A stretch of 64,000 bases of DNA from Microbispora bryophytorum. GTDB lineage: Bacteria > Actinomycetota > Actinomycetes > Streptosporangiales > Streptosporangiaceae. Position numbers and translations under genes: made by a program. Location: positions 62,001-126,000 of the forward strand of contig NZ_VIRL01000005.1 of NCBI RefSeq assembly GCF_006874465.1, read 5' to 3'. Below are positions 9,020 through 17,764 of the stretch, piece after piece (the first letter of the stretch is position 1; every line of letters starts with the position of its first letter). A model generated the notes under the pieces. It made no database searches. It was not told the origin of the DNA and saw only the letters and a list, made by a program, of their open reading frames with translations.

Positions 9020-10750
9020 ATGAGACGGTGCAACGAGGAGGTCGCCGGGCTGCTGCAGGAGTACGCCGACCTGATCGCGATCACCGGAGGTGACGCGTTC
9101 AAGGTGCGGGTCTACGAGAAGGCGGCCCGGTCGGTCGGCGGGTACGGCCGCGAGATCGACGGCATGGACGCGGCGGCCCTGCGGGCGATCCCGAACGTCG
9201 GCGCGTCGATCGCCGCGAAGATCGACGAATACCTGCGGACCGGGTCGATCCACCAGTTGGAGGAACTGCGGACGAATATCCCCGCCGGGGTGCGCCTGCT
9301 GACCACGATCCCCACGCTCGGGCCGAAGAAGGCCATGGTCCTGTATCACGAGCGGGGCGTCGACTCGATCGAGAAGCTGGAGGACGCCATTCACGCCGGG
9401 GCCCTGGAGGGGCTGCACGGGTTCGGGACGAAGACCGAGGAGAACCTGCTGCACGGCATCGAGGTGATGCGCAAGACCGGCAGCCGGGTGCACATCGGGA
9501 TCGCCATGGCGGTCGCCGAGGAAGTCGTCCCCGCGCTGTCGGCCGTGCCGGGCTGCGAGCGGTGCGCGTACGCCGGGTCGCTGCGGCGGATGAAGGACAC
9601 GATCGGCGACGTCGACATCCTGGCCTCGGTGGGCGACCCGGCCGACGACTCTGCCGCCCTGATGGCGGCCTTCACCGCGCTGCCGTACGTCACCGAGGTG
9701 ATCGCCCACGGCGAGACGAAGAGCTCGGTCCGCACGGCCGCGGGACTCCAGGTCGACCTGCGGGTGGTGCCGAGGGACTCCTGGGGAGCCGCGCTGCAGT
9801 ACTTCACCGGGTCGAAGGCGCACAACATCCGCACCCGGGAGATCGCCGTGCACCGGAAGCTGAAGCTGTCGGAGTATGGCGTGTTCGACGTGGCGACCGG
9901 CGAGAAGATCACATCGGCGGACGAGGCGGAGGTGTACGGCATGCTCGGCCTGCCGTGGATCGAGCCGACGCTGCGCGAGGACACCGGGGAGATCGAGGCC
10001 GCGCTCAGCGTGGGGCTCCCGAGGGTGGTGACCTCGACCGACATCCGCGGCGACCTGCACACCCACACCGACCTGACCGACGGGCTCGCGCCGCTGGAGG
10101 AGATGGTCGAGGCGGCCGCGGCGCGCGGCTACGCCTACTATGCGGTGACCGACCACGCGCCCAACCTCTTCATGCAGCGGATGACCGACGAGAAGGCGCT
10201 GCAGCAGCGCGAGCGGCTCCGCCGCCTCGGCACGGCCCGCCACGGCATGACGCTGCTACACGGGTGCGAGCTCAACATCGGCCCGGAGGGCGAGGTCGAC
10301 TGGCCGCCGGAGTTCCTGGCCGGGTTCGACCTGTGCGTGGCCTCGGTGCACTCGCACTTCACCCAGCCGCCCGAGGAGATGACCCGGCGGCTGATCCGGG
10401 CCTGCGAGAACCCGTACGTGAAGATCATCGGTCATCCGACGGCGCGGATCATCGGCAGGCGCGAGCCGGTGGACGCCGACTGGCCGAGGGTGTTCGACGC
10501 CTGCGTGCTCACCGGGACGGCGCTGGAGATCGACTCCTTCCCCGACCGGCTCGACCTGCCCTCGGGCCTCGTCCGGCGTGCCGCCGACCGGGGCGTGCTG
10601 TTCTCGATCGACAGCGACGCGCACGCCGTGCCGCACCTCGACGTCATGCGGTACGGCGTCGGCACCGCGCAGCGCGGCTGGCTCACCCCCGACCGGGTGA
10701 TCAACACCTGGCCGGTGGATCGGCTGCGGGAGTTCCTCCGCCCGGGATGA
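9020..10750 (+). CDS. polX: Family X DNA polymerase with C-terminal PHP domain (PolX)
   Basis: A 576-aa bacterial PolX involved in gap-filling repair synthesis. The order is: 8-kDa/HhH lyase-like region (YADLIAITGGDAFKVRVYEKAA, then IPNVGASIAAKI), polymerase core with GSLRRMKDTIGDVDIL (the catalytic Asp pair GDVD) and the third Asp in QVDLRVV, and a PHP exonuclease domain starting RGDLHTHTDLTDG with later VTDHAP, VHSHF and SIDSDAHA metal ligands. All look intact, so both polymerase and 3'-5' exonuclease or endonuclease activity are plausible. GTG 9011 is an alternative start. It is monocistronic, divergent from the kinase. Confidence 0.95.
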   Translation: MRRCNEEVAGLLQEYADLIAITGGDAFKVRVYEKAARSVGGYGREIDGMDAAALRAIPNVGASIAAKIDEYLRTGSIHQLEELRTNIPAGVRLLTTIPTLGPKKAMVLYHERGVDSIEKLEDAIHAGALEGLHGFGTKTEENLLHGIEVMRKTGSRVHIGIAMAVAEEVVPALSAVPGCERCAYAGSLRRMKDTIGDVDILASVGDPADDSAALMAAFTALPYVTEVIAHGETKSSVRTAAGLQVDLRVVPRDSWGAALQYFTGSKAHNIRTREIAVHRKLKLSEYGVFDVATGEKITSADEAEVYGMLGLPWIEPTLREDTGEIEAALSVGLPRVVTSTDIRGDLHTHTDLTDGLAPLEEMVEAAAARGYAYYAVTDHAPNLFMQRMTDEKALQQRERLRRLGTARHGMTLLHGCELNIGPEGEVDWPPEFLAGFDLCVASVHSHFTQPPEEMTRRLIRACENPYVKIIGHPTARIIGRREPVDADWPRVFDACVLTGTALEIDSFPDRLDLPSGLVRRAADRGVLFSIDSDAHAVPHLDVMRYGVGTAQRGWLTPDRVINTWPVDRLREFLRPG

Positions 10751-10773
10751 AGGGGCGCGCTGCCGCGCCCTGC

Positions 10774-11343
10774 TCACTCCGGTGGCTGCCGCTCTCGTGG
10801 AGATGCCACACCTGCGGTGCGCAGGTCCGCGATGCTCCGGCGCTCTCGTGCGGGGAGCGTCGTGTCGCTTCGGAGCGGAACTCCGATGGCCGTCATCGTG
10901 AGGATGCGCCAACCGGGCCTGACGCCGAGCCGGTTGTGCAGCCCTTCGAGATCGAAGGCGCGGAACTGCCGGCAGGACAGGCCCATGGCGTGGGCCTGCA
11001 CGGTCATGTGCGCCACCGCCTGGCCGAGGTCGTAGTCGGCGAACTCGGAGTAGAGCATGCCGGTGTCGTCGACCTCGCGGCGAGCCATGTTGACGACCAG
11101 CGCGCCGGCGGCGGGCGCCCATCGGCGCGAGCTTCCAGCGAGGTGTTCGACAAGTTGACCGTGTCCGTCCTCTTCCCGGCGGCGCAGATGGAACGACCAG
11201 GGCTGAGCGTTGCCGGCGGAGGGAGCCCACCGGGCCGCCTCCAGCAGGGTTTCGACGTCCGAGCCGGACAGCACATGGCTGGGGTCGAAGCGCAGAGGAC
11301 TGAAGCGCCCCTGCAGGGCCGATGTGAGCTGCGGGGCGTTCAT
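10774..11343 (-). CDS. Nitroreductase-family FMN oxidoreductase
   Basis: A 189-aa protein of the nitroreductase fold. The signature ARWAPSAGNAQPWSF (FMN-binding N-terminal region) and the central DLGQAVAHMTVQAHAMGL helix are typical. It should bind FMN and reduce nitro compounds, quinones or a similar substrate with NAD(P)H; the physiological substrate is unknown. ATG 11343 is chosen; GTG three codons upstream is possible. It is followed on the same strand by nothing related and converges on polX with only a 23-bp gap. Confidence 0.82.
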   Translation of the reverse strand: MNAPQLTSALQGRFSPLRFDPSHVLSGSDVETLLEAARWAPSAGNAQPWSFHLRRREEDGHGQLVEHLAGSSRRWAPAAGALVVNMARREVDDTGMLYSEFADYDLGQAVAHMTVQAHAMGLSCRQFRAFDLEGLHNRLGVRPGWRILTMTAIGVPLRSDTTLPARERRSIADLRTAGVASPRERQPPE

Positions 11344-11404
11344 CCCTGACACCGCCCGGACGGTCCGATGATTGGTGCGCGCCGCCGGTCGGCGCTCTCG
11401 CCGG

Positions 11405-11797
11405 TCACGAGGAACGTCCTGCGTGATCCTCGTCCTGGTCCTCCTCCAGCACCCGCTGGGCGACGGCGAACGCGGCGTTGGCGGCGGGAACCCCGCAGTA
11501 GATCGCGGTCTGCAGCAGCACCTCTTTGATCTCGTCGATGGTGAGCCCGTTGCGCCGCGCGGCCCGCACGTGCATGGCCAGCTCCTCCAACTGCCCGCGG
11601 GCCACCAGGGCGGTGAGGGTGATGCAGCTGCGGGTGCGGCGGTCCAGCCCCGGGCGGGTCCAGATCTCCCCCCAGGCGTACCGGGTGATCAGGTCCTGGA
11701 AGTCCGCGGTGAACTCGGTGATCCGGGCCTGCGCCCGGTCCACGTGCGCGTCGCCCAGCACCTCGCGGCGCACCCGCATGCCGTCCTCGCCGCTCAT
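11405..11797 (-). CDS. pcaC: 4-carboxymuconolactone decarboxylase
   Basis: A 130-aa single-domain carboxymuconolactone decarboxylase, which converts 4-carboxymuconolactone to 3-oxoadipate enol-lactone. The stretches RYAWGEIWTRPGLDRRTRS and MHVRAARRNGLTIDEIKEVL are characteristic of PcaC. In many actinomycetes this activity is fused to the enol-lactonase as PcaL; here it is a separate gene whose ATG overlaps the pcaD stop (ATGA). It is the last gene of the operon. ATG 11779 is an alternative start. Confidence 0.93.
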   Translation of the reverse strand: MSGEDGMRVRREVLGDAHVDRAQARITEFTADFQDLITRYAWGEIWTRPGLDRRTRSCITLTALVARGQLEELAMHVRAARRNGLTIDEIKEVLLQTAIYCGVPAANAAFAVAQRVLEEDQDEDHAGRSS

Positions 11798-12561
11798 GCC
11801 GTCCTCCAGCGGGTGGTCAGATGCCGCGTGATCGCCTCGTTCACGACGTCCGGGCGTTCGGCGGTGGCCAGGTGGGCCGCCCGCGGCACGACCAGCAGCT
11901 CGGCGTCCGGGATGCCCCCGGCCAGGACCTCGGCGTGCGCGGGCGGGGTCGCCGGGTCCTCGGCTCCGGCGATCACCAGGGCGGGCGCGCGGACCTCGCC
12001 GAGCCGGTCGCGGACGTCGAAGATCGCCAAGGCGTCGCAGCACGCGGCGTATCCCTCGGGGTCGGCGTCGCGGAGCATGTCCAGGTAGCGCTCGGCGTGG
12101 GGGAAACCCGCCGTGAACCACCGTCTCCTCGTCGCCTCGGCCAGCGGTTTCGTGCCCTCCGCGCGGACCAGCGCGGCGCGCTCGTGCCAGCTTTCCGCCG
12201 TGCCGAACCGCGCGGAGGTGCAGCACAGGACCAGGCTCGCGACGCGGTCCGGCGCGCGCAGCGCCAGCGTGGTCCCGACGGCCCCGCCCAGCGACACCCC
12301 CGCGTACGAGACCGACTCCAGGCCGGCGCGGTCGAGCAGCGCCAGCACCCCGTCGGCGAGGTCGTCCACGGTCAGATCACGCGTGGGACCGGAGGCGGCC
12401 GGCGAGCCGCCGTGGCCGGGCAGGTCGTAGCGGAGCACCCGCCAGGTGCGCGTGAGTGCGGGAAGCTGCGGCTCCCACAGGTCGAGCGTCGTGCCCAGCG
12501 AGGGCCCGAGCACGACGACCGGGGCGTCCGGCGGCCCGTCGAAGCGGTGGTGCAGGATCAT
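11794..12561 (-). CDS. pcaD: 3-oxoadipate enol-lactonase
   Basis: A 255-aa alpha/beta hydrolase that opens 3-oxoadipate enol-lactone to 3-oxoadipate. The nucleophile elbow is GVSLGG (Ser), the acid is in GAEDPATPP, and the His is in AAHLATAERP. The DLPGHGGSPA segment is typical of PcaD. ATG overlaps the pcaB stop and its own stop overlaps pcaC, so the three are coupled. The protein has no C-terminal decarboxylase domain, unlike PcaL. Confidence 0.92.
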   Translation of the reverse strand: MILHHRFDGPPDAPVVVLGPSLGTTLDLWEPQLPALTRTWRVLRYDLPGHGGSPAASGPTRDLTVDDLADGVLALLDRAGLESVSYAGVSLGGAVGTTLALRAPDRVASLVLCCTSARFGTAESWHERAALVRAEGTKPLAEATRRRWFTAGFPHAERYLDMLRDADPEGYAACCDALAIFDVRDRLGEVRAPALVIAGAEDPATPPAHAEVLAGGIPDAELLVVPRAAHLATAERPDVVNEAITRHLTTRWRTA

Positions 12562-13751
12562 GATGCCTTTTCCTCGTGGTGCTCCAGAGCCCGGTCGACG
12601 AGGGCGGGCGCCGCCCCGATGCCCGGGTCCTCCCCATGCTCGGCCAGCACGGCGAGTAGATGATCGAGATTGTGCCGCATGCGCTCGGGGAACACCTCCA
12701 ACCCCTCGGCCAGCTCGGCGGCCGTCCCGGCCGCGCCGCCGGCCAGGCGCAGGCACTCGCGCAGCGGCTGCCACTCGGCGTGCCAGCTTCCCGCGGGCCG
12801 CTCGTGCTCGGCGACCCGCGAGGCGAGCAGGATCTGCGCGAGCGCGGGCGTCTGCAGCGCCGCCGACCTGATCATCGTGGCGAGCACCGGGTTGCGCTTG
12901 TGCGCCATCGCCGACGAGCCGCCCCGGCCCGGCGCGGAGGGCTCGGCCACCTCGCCCACCTCGCTCTGCGCCAGCAGGATCACGTCGGTGGCGAGCTTGC
13001 CCAGCGCGCCCGTCACGGCGGCGAGCGCGCAGGCCAGGTCGGTCACGGGCGTGCGCAGCGCGTGCCAGGGCAGCACCGGCTCGGCCAGCCCGGTCTCGGC
13101 CGCGAACAGCGGCAGCAGCTCCAGCGCACGCTCGCCGTACCCGGCCATGGTGCCGGCCGCGCCGCCGAGCTGGACCGGTAGCCGCACCGCCGCCAGGCGG
13201 TCGAGCGCGTCGCGGCAGCCGACCAGCCACCCGGCGGCCTTCAGCCCGAACGTGGTGGGCACCGCCTGCTGCCCGAGCGTGCGGCCCGCCATCGGGGTGT
13301 CCCGGTGCTCGCCGGCCAGCCGGGCCAGCGCGGCGAGCGTCAGGCCGAGGTCGCGCAGGATGGTCTCGCGGGCCCGCGCGGCCACCAGCATCGCCGCCGT
13401 GTCGAGGATGTCCTGGCTGGTGGCGCCGTGATGCACCCAGGATCCCGCCTCGCCTGCGGCGGCCCGCAGGTCCATGACCAGCGGCACGACGGGGTTGCCG
13501 GCGTCCCTGGCGCGGCGGGCGAGGCCGGCGGGGTCGTAGCGGTCCTGCCCGCTCATGGCCACGGCCGCCTCGGCGATCGCGGCGACGGCCCACTCGGGGA
13601 CGACGCCGAGGCGGGCCTGCGCCCGCGCGAGGCAGACCTCCGCCTCCAGCATCGCCCGCAGCCAGGCGTCGTCGGCCGTGACCGCCGCCACCTCCGTGCC
13701 CGCCCACACCGGGGACAGCAACCCCACGTCGGAACCCGCGTCAGAACTCAA
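12558..13751 (-). CDS. pcaB: 3-carboxy-cis,cis-muconate cycloisomerase
   Basis: A 397-aa member of the fumarase/aspartase superfamily that lactonises 3-carboxymuconate. It shows LLSPVWAGTEVAAVTADDAW at the N-terminus, HHGATSQDILDTA, and the superfamily signature GGSSAMAHKRNP. The TTG at 13751 is the earliest in-frame start and has GGAG about ten bases upstream inside pcaG, overlapping its end; GTG 13727 is an alternative. The gene sits between the dioxygenase and the lactonase, in pathway order. Confidence 0.93.
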   Translation of the reverse strand: MSSDAGSDVGLLSPVWAGTEVAAVTADDAWLRAMLEAEVCLARAQARLGVVPEWAVAAIAEAAVAMSGQDRYDPAGLARRARDAGNPVVPLVMDLRAAAGEAGSWVHHGATSQDILDTAAMLVAARARETILRDLGLTLAALARLAGEHRDTPMAGRTLGQQAVPTTFGLKAAGWLVGCRDALDRLAAVRLPVQLGGAAGTMAGYGERALELLPLFAAETGLAEPVLPWHALRTPVTDLACALAAVTGALGKLATDVILLAQSEVGEVAEPSAPGRGGSSAMAHKRNPVLATMIRSAALQTPALAQILLASRVAEHERPAGSWHAEWQPLRECLRLAGGAAGTAAELAEGLEVFPERMRHNLDHLLAVLAEHGEDPGIGAAPALVDRALEHHEEKAS

Positions 13752-14232
13752 GGAAGACCGTCTCCTGCTCGCCCTGCAGCCGTACGTCGAACCGGTAGAC
13801 GCCCTGCCCCTCGGCCTGGGCGAGCAACGTCGCGCGGCGGACCGGGTCGAGGGAGTCGAGCAGGGGGTCGGGCGTGTCCGCGAGGTAGACGCGGGTCCAC
13901 ACCGGCTTGAGCAGGCCCCGCGCGAAGACCAGCAGCGCGGCGTACGGCCGGGCGGGCGGCGCGAGGCGGAACCGGTAGGAACCGTCGGGGGCGGTGCCGC
14001 ATCGCCCGAAGCCGGAGACCCCGCTCCCGCCGCGGCCGAGGGCGCCCCGATCGCCGCCTTCCCCGGTCCACAGCTCCAGCAGGGCGTCGGGCACCGGCTC
14101 GCCGGCGCCGTCGAACACCCGGCCGGTGATCGTCACGGCCCCCGGATGGCCCTCGGGGACGAGCTCCCAGTCGGCCGCGTACGGCAGGGCGAACCCGAAG
14201 AAGGGGCCGACGGTCTGCGAAGGGGTGGTCAC
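13741..14232 (-). CDS. pcaG: Protocatechuate 3,4-dioxygenase alpha subunit
   Basis: A 163-aa intradiol-dioxygenase-fold subunit, slightly shorter than the usual 190-200 aa. It starts TTPSQTVGPFFGFALPY, the standard PcaG opening, and ends RFDVRLQGEQETVFLEF, also characteristic. The alpha subunit lacks the iron ligands and shapes the active site of the beta subunit. The GTG start overlaps the pcaH stop (GTGA), which suits 1:1 synthesis of the two subunits. Confidence 0.94.
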   Translation of the reverse strand: MTTPSQTVGPFFGFALPYAADWELVPEGHPGAVTITGRVFDGAGEPVPDALLELWTGEGGDRGALGRGGSGVSGFGRCGTAPDGSYRFRLAPPARPYAALLVFARGLLKPVWTRVYLADTPDPLLDSLDPVRRATLLAQAEGQGVYRFDVRLQGEQETVFLEF

Positions 14233-14897
14233 GCGTCCTCCATCGGGGTACGGCCGAGCACGACGTCCCACCGGTAGCCGAGAGCCCACTCCGGCTCGGT
14301 GATGTCCAGGTCGAACGTGGCGACGAGCCGCTCGCGGGCGGCCGGGTCGGGAATGGACCGGAAGATCGGGTCGAAGGCGAACAGCGGGTCGCCGGGGAAG
14401 TACATCTGTGTCACCAGGCGCTGGGTGAACGCCGTGCCGAAGATCGAGAAGTGGATGTGCGCGGGCCGCCAGGCGTTCGGGTGGTTGCGCCAGGGATAGG
14501 CCCCCGGCTTGATCGTGACGAACCGGTAGCGGCCCTCGCCGTCGGTCAGGCACCGGCCCGCGCCGGTGAAGTTGGGGTCGAGCGGAGCCGGGTGCTGGTC
14601 GCGCTGGTGGGCGTACCGGCCGGCGGCGTTCGCCTGCCAGAGCTCCACCAGCGTGTCCGGGATCGGCCAGCCCGAGGCGTCAAGGACCCGCCCGGTGACG
14701 ATGATGCGCTCGCCGAGGGGCTCGCCCGCGTGGCCCGCGGTCAGGTCGGCGTCGAGCGGGTCCACCTCGCCGCGGCCGAAGACCGGGCCGGTCAGCTCGG
14801 CCGCCTCCGGGTCCTCCTTCATCTGCAGCGGCGGCCGGGACGGCGCCCGCAGGACCGTGCTGGCGTAGTCCGGGTGCAGGTAGGGGGGGTGCGTCAC
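14229..14897 (-). CDS. pcaH: Protocatechuate 3,4-dioxygenase beta subunit
   Basis: A 222-aa catalytic subunit that cleaves protocatechuate between the hydroxyls to 3-carboxymuconate using non-heme Fe(III). The candidate ligands are the Tyr in AAGRYAHQRD, the Tyr in TQMYFPGD and the two His of WRPAHIHFSIFG; all are present. GRVLDASGWPIPDTLVELWQ is the family core. The GTG start overlaps the pobA stop. Confidence 0.95.
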   Translation of the reverse strand: MTHPPYLHPDYASTVLRAPSRPPLQMKEDPEAAELTGPVFGRGEVDPLDADLTAGHAGEPLGERIIVTGRVLDASGWPIPDTLVELWQANAAGRYAHQRDQHPAPLDPNFTGAGRCLTDGEGRYRFVTIKPGAYPWRNHPNAWRPAHIHFSIFGTAFTQRLVTQMYFPGDPLFAFDPIFRSIPDPAARERLVATFDLDITEPEWALGYRWDVVLGRTPMEDA

Positions 14898-16069
14898 GAT
14901 GTCTCCTCTTGGTAGGGCAGGCCCACGTAGTTCTCCGCCAGCGTCGTCCCGGCCGCGTCGGAGGACGTCACGTAGTCGAGGTAGGAGGTCTGCAGCCGCC
15001 GGGCGTAGGCGTCGTCGGACTCGAACGTGTGCAGCAGCGTCGTCATCCACCACGAGAAATGCTGGGCCCGCCACACCCGGGGCAGGCAGGCCGTCGAATA
15101 GCCGTCCAGGGCCTCCGTCGAGCCGTCGGCGAACAGGCGCGCCAGCGCCTCGGTCAGCACGCGGACGTCGGCCACCGCGAGGTTGAGCCCCTTCGCGCCG
15201 GTCGGCGGCACGATGTGGGCCGCGTCCCCGGCCAGGAACAGCCTGCCGTACTGCATGGGCTCGGCCACGAAGCCGCGCATGGGCGTGATCCCTCTTTCGA
15301 CGATCTCGCCGGTCGCGAGGGTGAAGCCGGGCACGGTCTCCAGCCTGGCCCGCAGCTCGGCCCAGATCCGCTCGTCGGGCCACGCGGCGAGGTCCTCGTC
15401 GGGGGCCACCTGCAGATAGAAGCGGCTGATCTCCGGGGTGCGCATGCTGTGCAGCGCGAAGCCGCGCTCGGTCCGCGAGTAGATCAGCTCCTCCGACGAC
15501 GGCTTCACCTTCGCGAGGATGCCGAGCCAGGCGAAGGGGTAGTCGCGCTGATACTCGGTCAGCACGCCCTCGGGGATCGACGGCCGGGACACGCCGTGGA
15601 AGCCGTCGCACCCGGCGATCACGTCGCAGTCCAGCCGCTCGCCCCCGAAAGTGAGGTACGGCCGGTCGGTGTCGATGTCGTGCACGGCCACGTCGTCCAC
15701 CTCGAAGCGGACGTCGCCCCCGGCCGCCAGCCGGGCGGCGATCAGGTCCTTGACGACCTCCTGCTGGCCGTACACGGTGATGGCCCGTCCGGGCACCAGC
15801 CGTTCGAAGGCGATGCGGTGGCCCGCTCCGCCGTACCGCAGCTCGATGCCGTGGTGGGGCAGGCCCTCCCGCTTCATCCGCTCGCCGACGCCCGCCTCGA
15901 CGAGCGTGTCCACCGTGCCCTGTTCGAGCACCCCCGCCCGCACCCGCCGCTCGACGTACTCCCTGCTGCGGCGTTCGAGCACCACGGACTCGATTCCGCG
16001 CAGATGGAGGAGATGGGAGAGCAGCAGGCCGGCCGGTCCTGCTCCGATGATCCCGACCTGAGTTCGCAT
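14894..16069 (-). CDS. pobA: 4-hydroxybenzoate 3-monooxygenase
   Basis: A 391-aa flavoprotein hydroxylase converting 4-hydroxybenzoate to protocatechuate with NADPH and O2. It has the FAD-binding GAGPAGLLLSHLL, the second motif CDVIAGCDGFHGVSR (DG motif) and RLFLAGDAAHIVPPTGAKGLNL. It is the first gene of the operon and enters the same pathway as the following pca genes. The operon reads away from an IclR gene, with a 70-bp shared promoter region carrying a palindrome. Confidence 0.96.
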   Translation of the reverse strand: MRTQVGIIGAGPAGLLLSHLLHLRGIESVVLERRSREYVERRVRAGVLEQGTVDTLVEAGVGERMKREGLPHHGIELRYGGAGHRIAFERLVPGRAITVYGQQEVVKDLIAARLAAGGDVRFEVDDVAVHDIDTDRPYLTFGGERLDCDVIAGCDGFHGVSRPSIPEGVLTEYQRDYPFAWLGILAKVKPSSEELIYSRTERGFALHSMRTPEISRFYLQVAPDEDLAAWPDERIWAELRARLETVPGFTLATGEIVERGITPMRGFVAEPMQYGRLFLAGDAAHIVPPTGAKGLNLAVADVRVLTEALARLFADGSTEALDGYSTACLPRVWRAQHFSWWMTTLLHTFESDDAYARRLQTSYLDYVTSSDAAGTTLAENYVGLPYQEETS

Positions 16070-16112
16070 GGCCCAAGCATCGGGAAGCACCCGCCGTCCC
16101 GCGTAGGCTTTG

Positions 16113-16129
16113 CTTCTACTGAGTGGAAG
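16113..16129. promoter_or_regulatory. Candidate IclR-type operator for the pob/pca operon
   Basis: CTTCTACTGAGTGGAAG is a 17-bp palindrome with one mismatch per arm (CTTCTACT against CTTCCACT in the complement) around a central G. It lies between the divergent pobA and IclR starts, 11 bp before the IclR ATG and 44 bp before the pobA ATG. IclR-type regulators of aromatic pathways bind such sites; the assignment to this regulator is inferred. Confidence 0.6.
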
Positions 16130-16139
16130 AAGGGGTCAC

Positions 16140-16907
16140 ATGGCCGGCGGCGCACGCGATCCGGGGCGTTCGGTGACGTCGCGGGTGCTGGCCGTTCTCG
16201 GCGCCTTCGACGCCCGCCACCCGCGGCTCACGCTGACGGAGATCGCCGGCCGGACCGGCATGGCGCTGAGCACCGTTCACCGGCTCGTCGCGGAGCTGGA
16301 GGAGTGGCGCGCGCTGCGCCGCGGCGCCGACGGGCGCTACCAGATCGGCCGCCGCATGTGGGAGCTGGGACAGCTCGCTCCCGACCCGCTGCAGGAGGTG
16401 GCGCACCCCTGGCTGCAGGAGCTGTTCGGCGGCACCGGGGAGAACGTCCACCTGGCGGTGCGCGACGGGGTCGAGGTGCTCTACGTCGACAAGGTGTACG
16501 GCAAGCGGGCCGTGCCGATCGTGTCGCGGACCGGCTCGCGCCTGCCCATGCACCCGACCGGCGTCGGCAAGGCGCTGCTGGCCTTCGAGCCGGGCTGGTT
16601 CGTCACGTCCTACCTGTCCCGGCCGCTGGAGCGGCCGACCCCGCACACCGTCACCGAGCCGGGCCGGCTGGCCCGCGAGCTGTCCCAGGTGCGCGCTCAG
16701 GGATACGCGACCACGCACGAGGAGATGACGCTCGGCTCCTGCTCGGCGGCCGCGCCGGTGCTGGTCGGAGACCGGCCCGTCGCGGCCGTCGGCATCGTGG
16801 TCTCCTCCAGGCGGGTGCGCGAGCTGCCCCGCCTGGTCGATCCGCTGCTGGCCGTCGCGGCCCGCATCGCCGGCGACTACCGGGCCGCCGTCACCGGCGA
16901 TGCCTGA
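16140..16907 (+). CDS. IclR-family regulator of 4-hydroxybenzoate/protocatechuate catabolism
   Basis: A 255-aa IclR-type protein with an N-terminal winged helix (LTLTEIAGRTGMALSTVHRL) and a C-terminal effector domain with GSRLPMHPTGVGKALLAF and GYATTHEEMTLGSCSAAAPV. PobR, PcaR and PcaU belong to this family. Being divergent from pobA-pcaHGBDC it is the probable activator/repressor responding to 4-hydroxybenzoate or protocatechuate. ATG 16140 follows AGGGG by about five bases. Confidence 0.9.
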   Translation: MAGGARDPGRSVTSRVLAVLGAFDARHPRLTLTEIAGRTGMALSTVHRLVAELEEWRALRRGADGRYQIGRRMWELGQLAPDPLQEVAHPWLQELFGGTGENVHLAVRDGVEVLYVDKVYGKRAVPIVSRTGSRLPMHPTGVGKALLAFEPGWFVTSYLSRPLERPTPHTVTEPGRLARELSQVRAQGYATTHEEMTLGSCSAAAPVLVGDRPVAAVGIVVSSRRVRELPRLVDPLLAVAARIAGDYRAAVTGDA

Positions 16908-16960
16908 ATCGATCAACGTTCGTTAAGATCGGCGGCGAACGTGAGAAACGGAGATCGCGG

Positions 16961-17764
16961 GTGAGCCGGGACGAGGAAGCGCTGAAGGCCATCGACTTCT
17001 CCACGCCGAGTGTGGCGCGGATCTACGACTGGTGGCTGGGCGGCAAGGACAACTTCGCGGTCGACAGGGCCGCCGCCGAGAAACTCCTCGAACTGGTCGG
17101 CCCCGACGGCCGCCTGGTGATCAGGCAGAACCGGGAGTTCCTCGGCCGCGCCGTCCGCTTCCTCAGCGAGTCGGGCATCCGGCAGTTCCTCGACCTCGGC
17201 ACCGGCATTCCCACGCGGGGCAACGTCCACGAGGTCGCCCACGAGATCGATCCCGAGGCGACCGTCGTCTACGTCGACAACGACCCGATCGTCGCCGCGC
17301 ACGGCCGGGCGCTGCTGACCGGCAGCGGCCGTACGGGCGTGGTGCAGGCCGACATGCGCGACCCGGACGCGATCGTCGAAAGCCCGATCACCACGGAGCT
17401 GATCGACTTCGCCGAGCCGGTGGCCGTGCTGCTCGTCGCCGTGCTGCACTTCGTGGACGACGACGACGCCGAGCGCGTCGTGGCCCACTTCCGCGAGCGC
17501 ATGGCCCCCGGCAGCTACCTCGTCATCTCCCACGGCACGCAGGGCCGCCTGAGCGAGGACACGATCACCGGGGCCCGGGCGGTGTACGAGAAGTCCACGG
17601 CCGCGCTGCGCGACCGCACGCCCGAGCACATCGCCCGGTTCTTCACGGGGTTCGAGCTGGTCGAGCCGGGGCTGGTCGACGTGGCCGACTGGCGCACCGA
17701 CGGCGGCTTCGTCGAGCACAGCAAGGGCGGCTACGTCCTCGGCGGCGTCGGCCGGCTGGCCTGA
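16961..17764 (+). CDS. SAM-dependent methyltransferase of the DUF574 (Methyltransf_19) family
   Basis: A 267-aa protein of an actinomycete-expanded family. It begins IDFSTPSVARIYDWWLGGKD with the invariant YDWWLGGKDNF motif and has LDLGTGIPTRGNVHEVA as the SAM-binding loop. Substrates of this family are unknown, though some members lie in secondary-metabolite clusters. The GTG start has GGAG eight bases upstream. Its 3' end overlaps the convergent OsmC gene by 34 bp. Confidence 0.88.
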   Translation: MSRDEEALKAIDFSTPSVARIYDWWLGGKDNFAVDRAAAEKLLELVGPDGRLVIRQNREFLGRAVRFLSESGIRQFLDLGTGIPTRGNVHEVAHEIDPEATVVYVDNDPIVAAHGRALLTGSGRTGVVQADMRDPDAIVESPITTELIDFAEPVAVLLVAVLHFVDDDDAERVVAHFRERMAPGSYLVISHGTQGRLSEDTITGARAVYEKSTAALRDRTPEHIARFFTGFELVEPGLVDVADWRTDGGFVEHSKGGYVLGGVGRLA

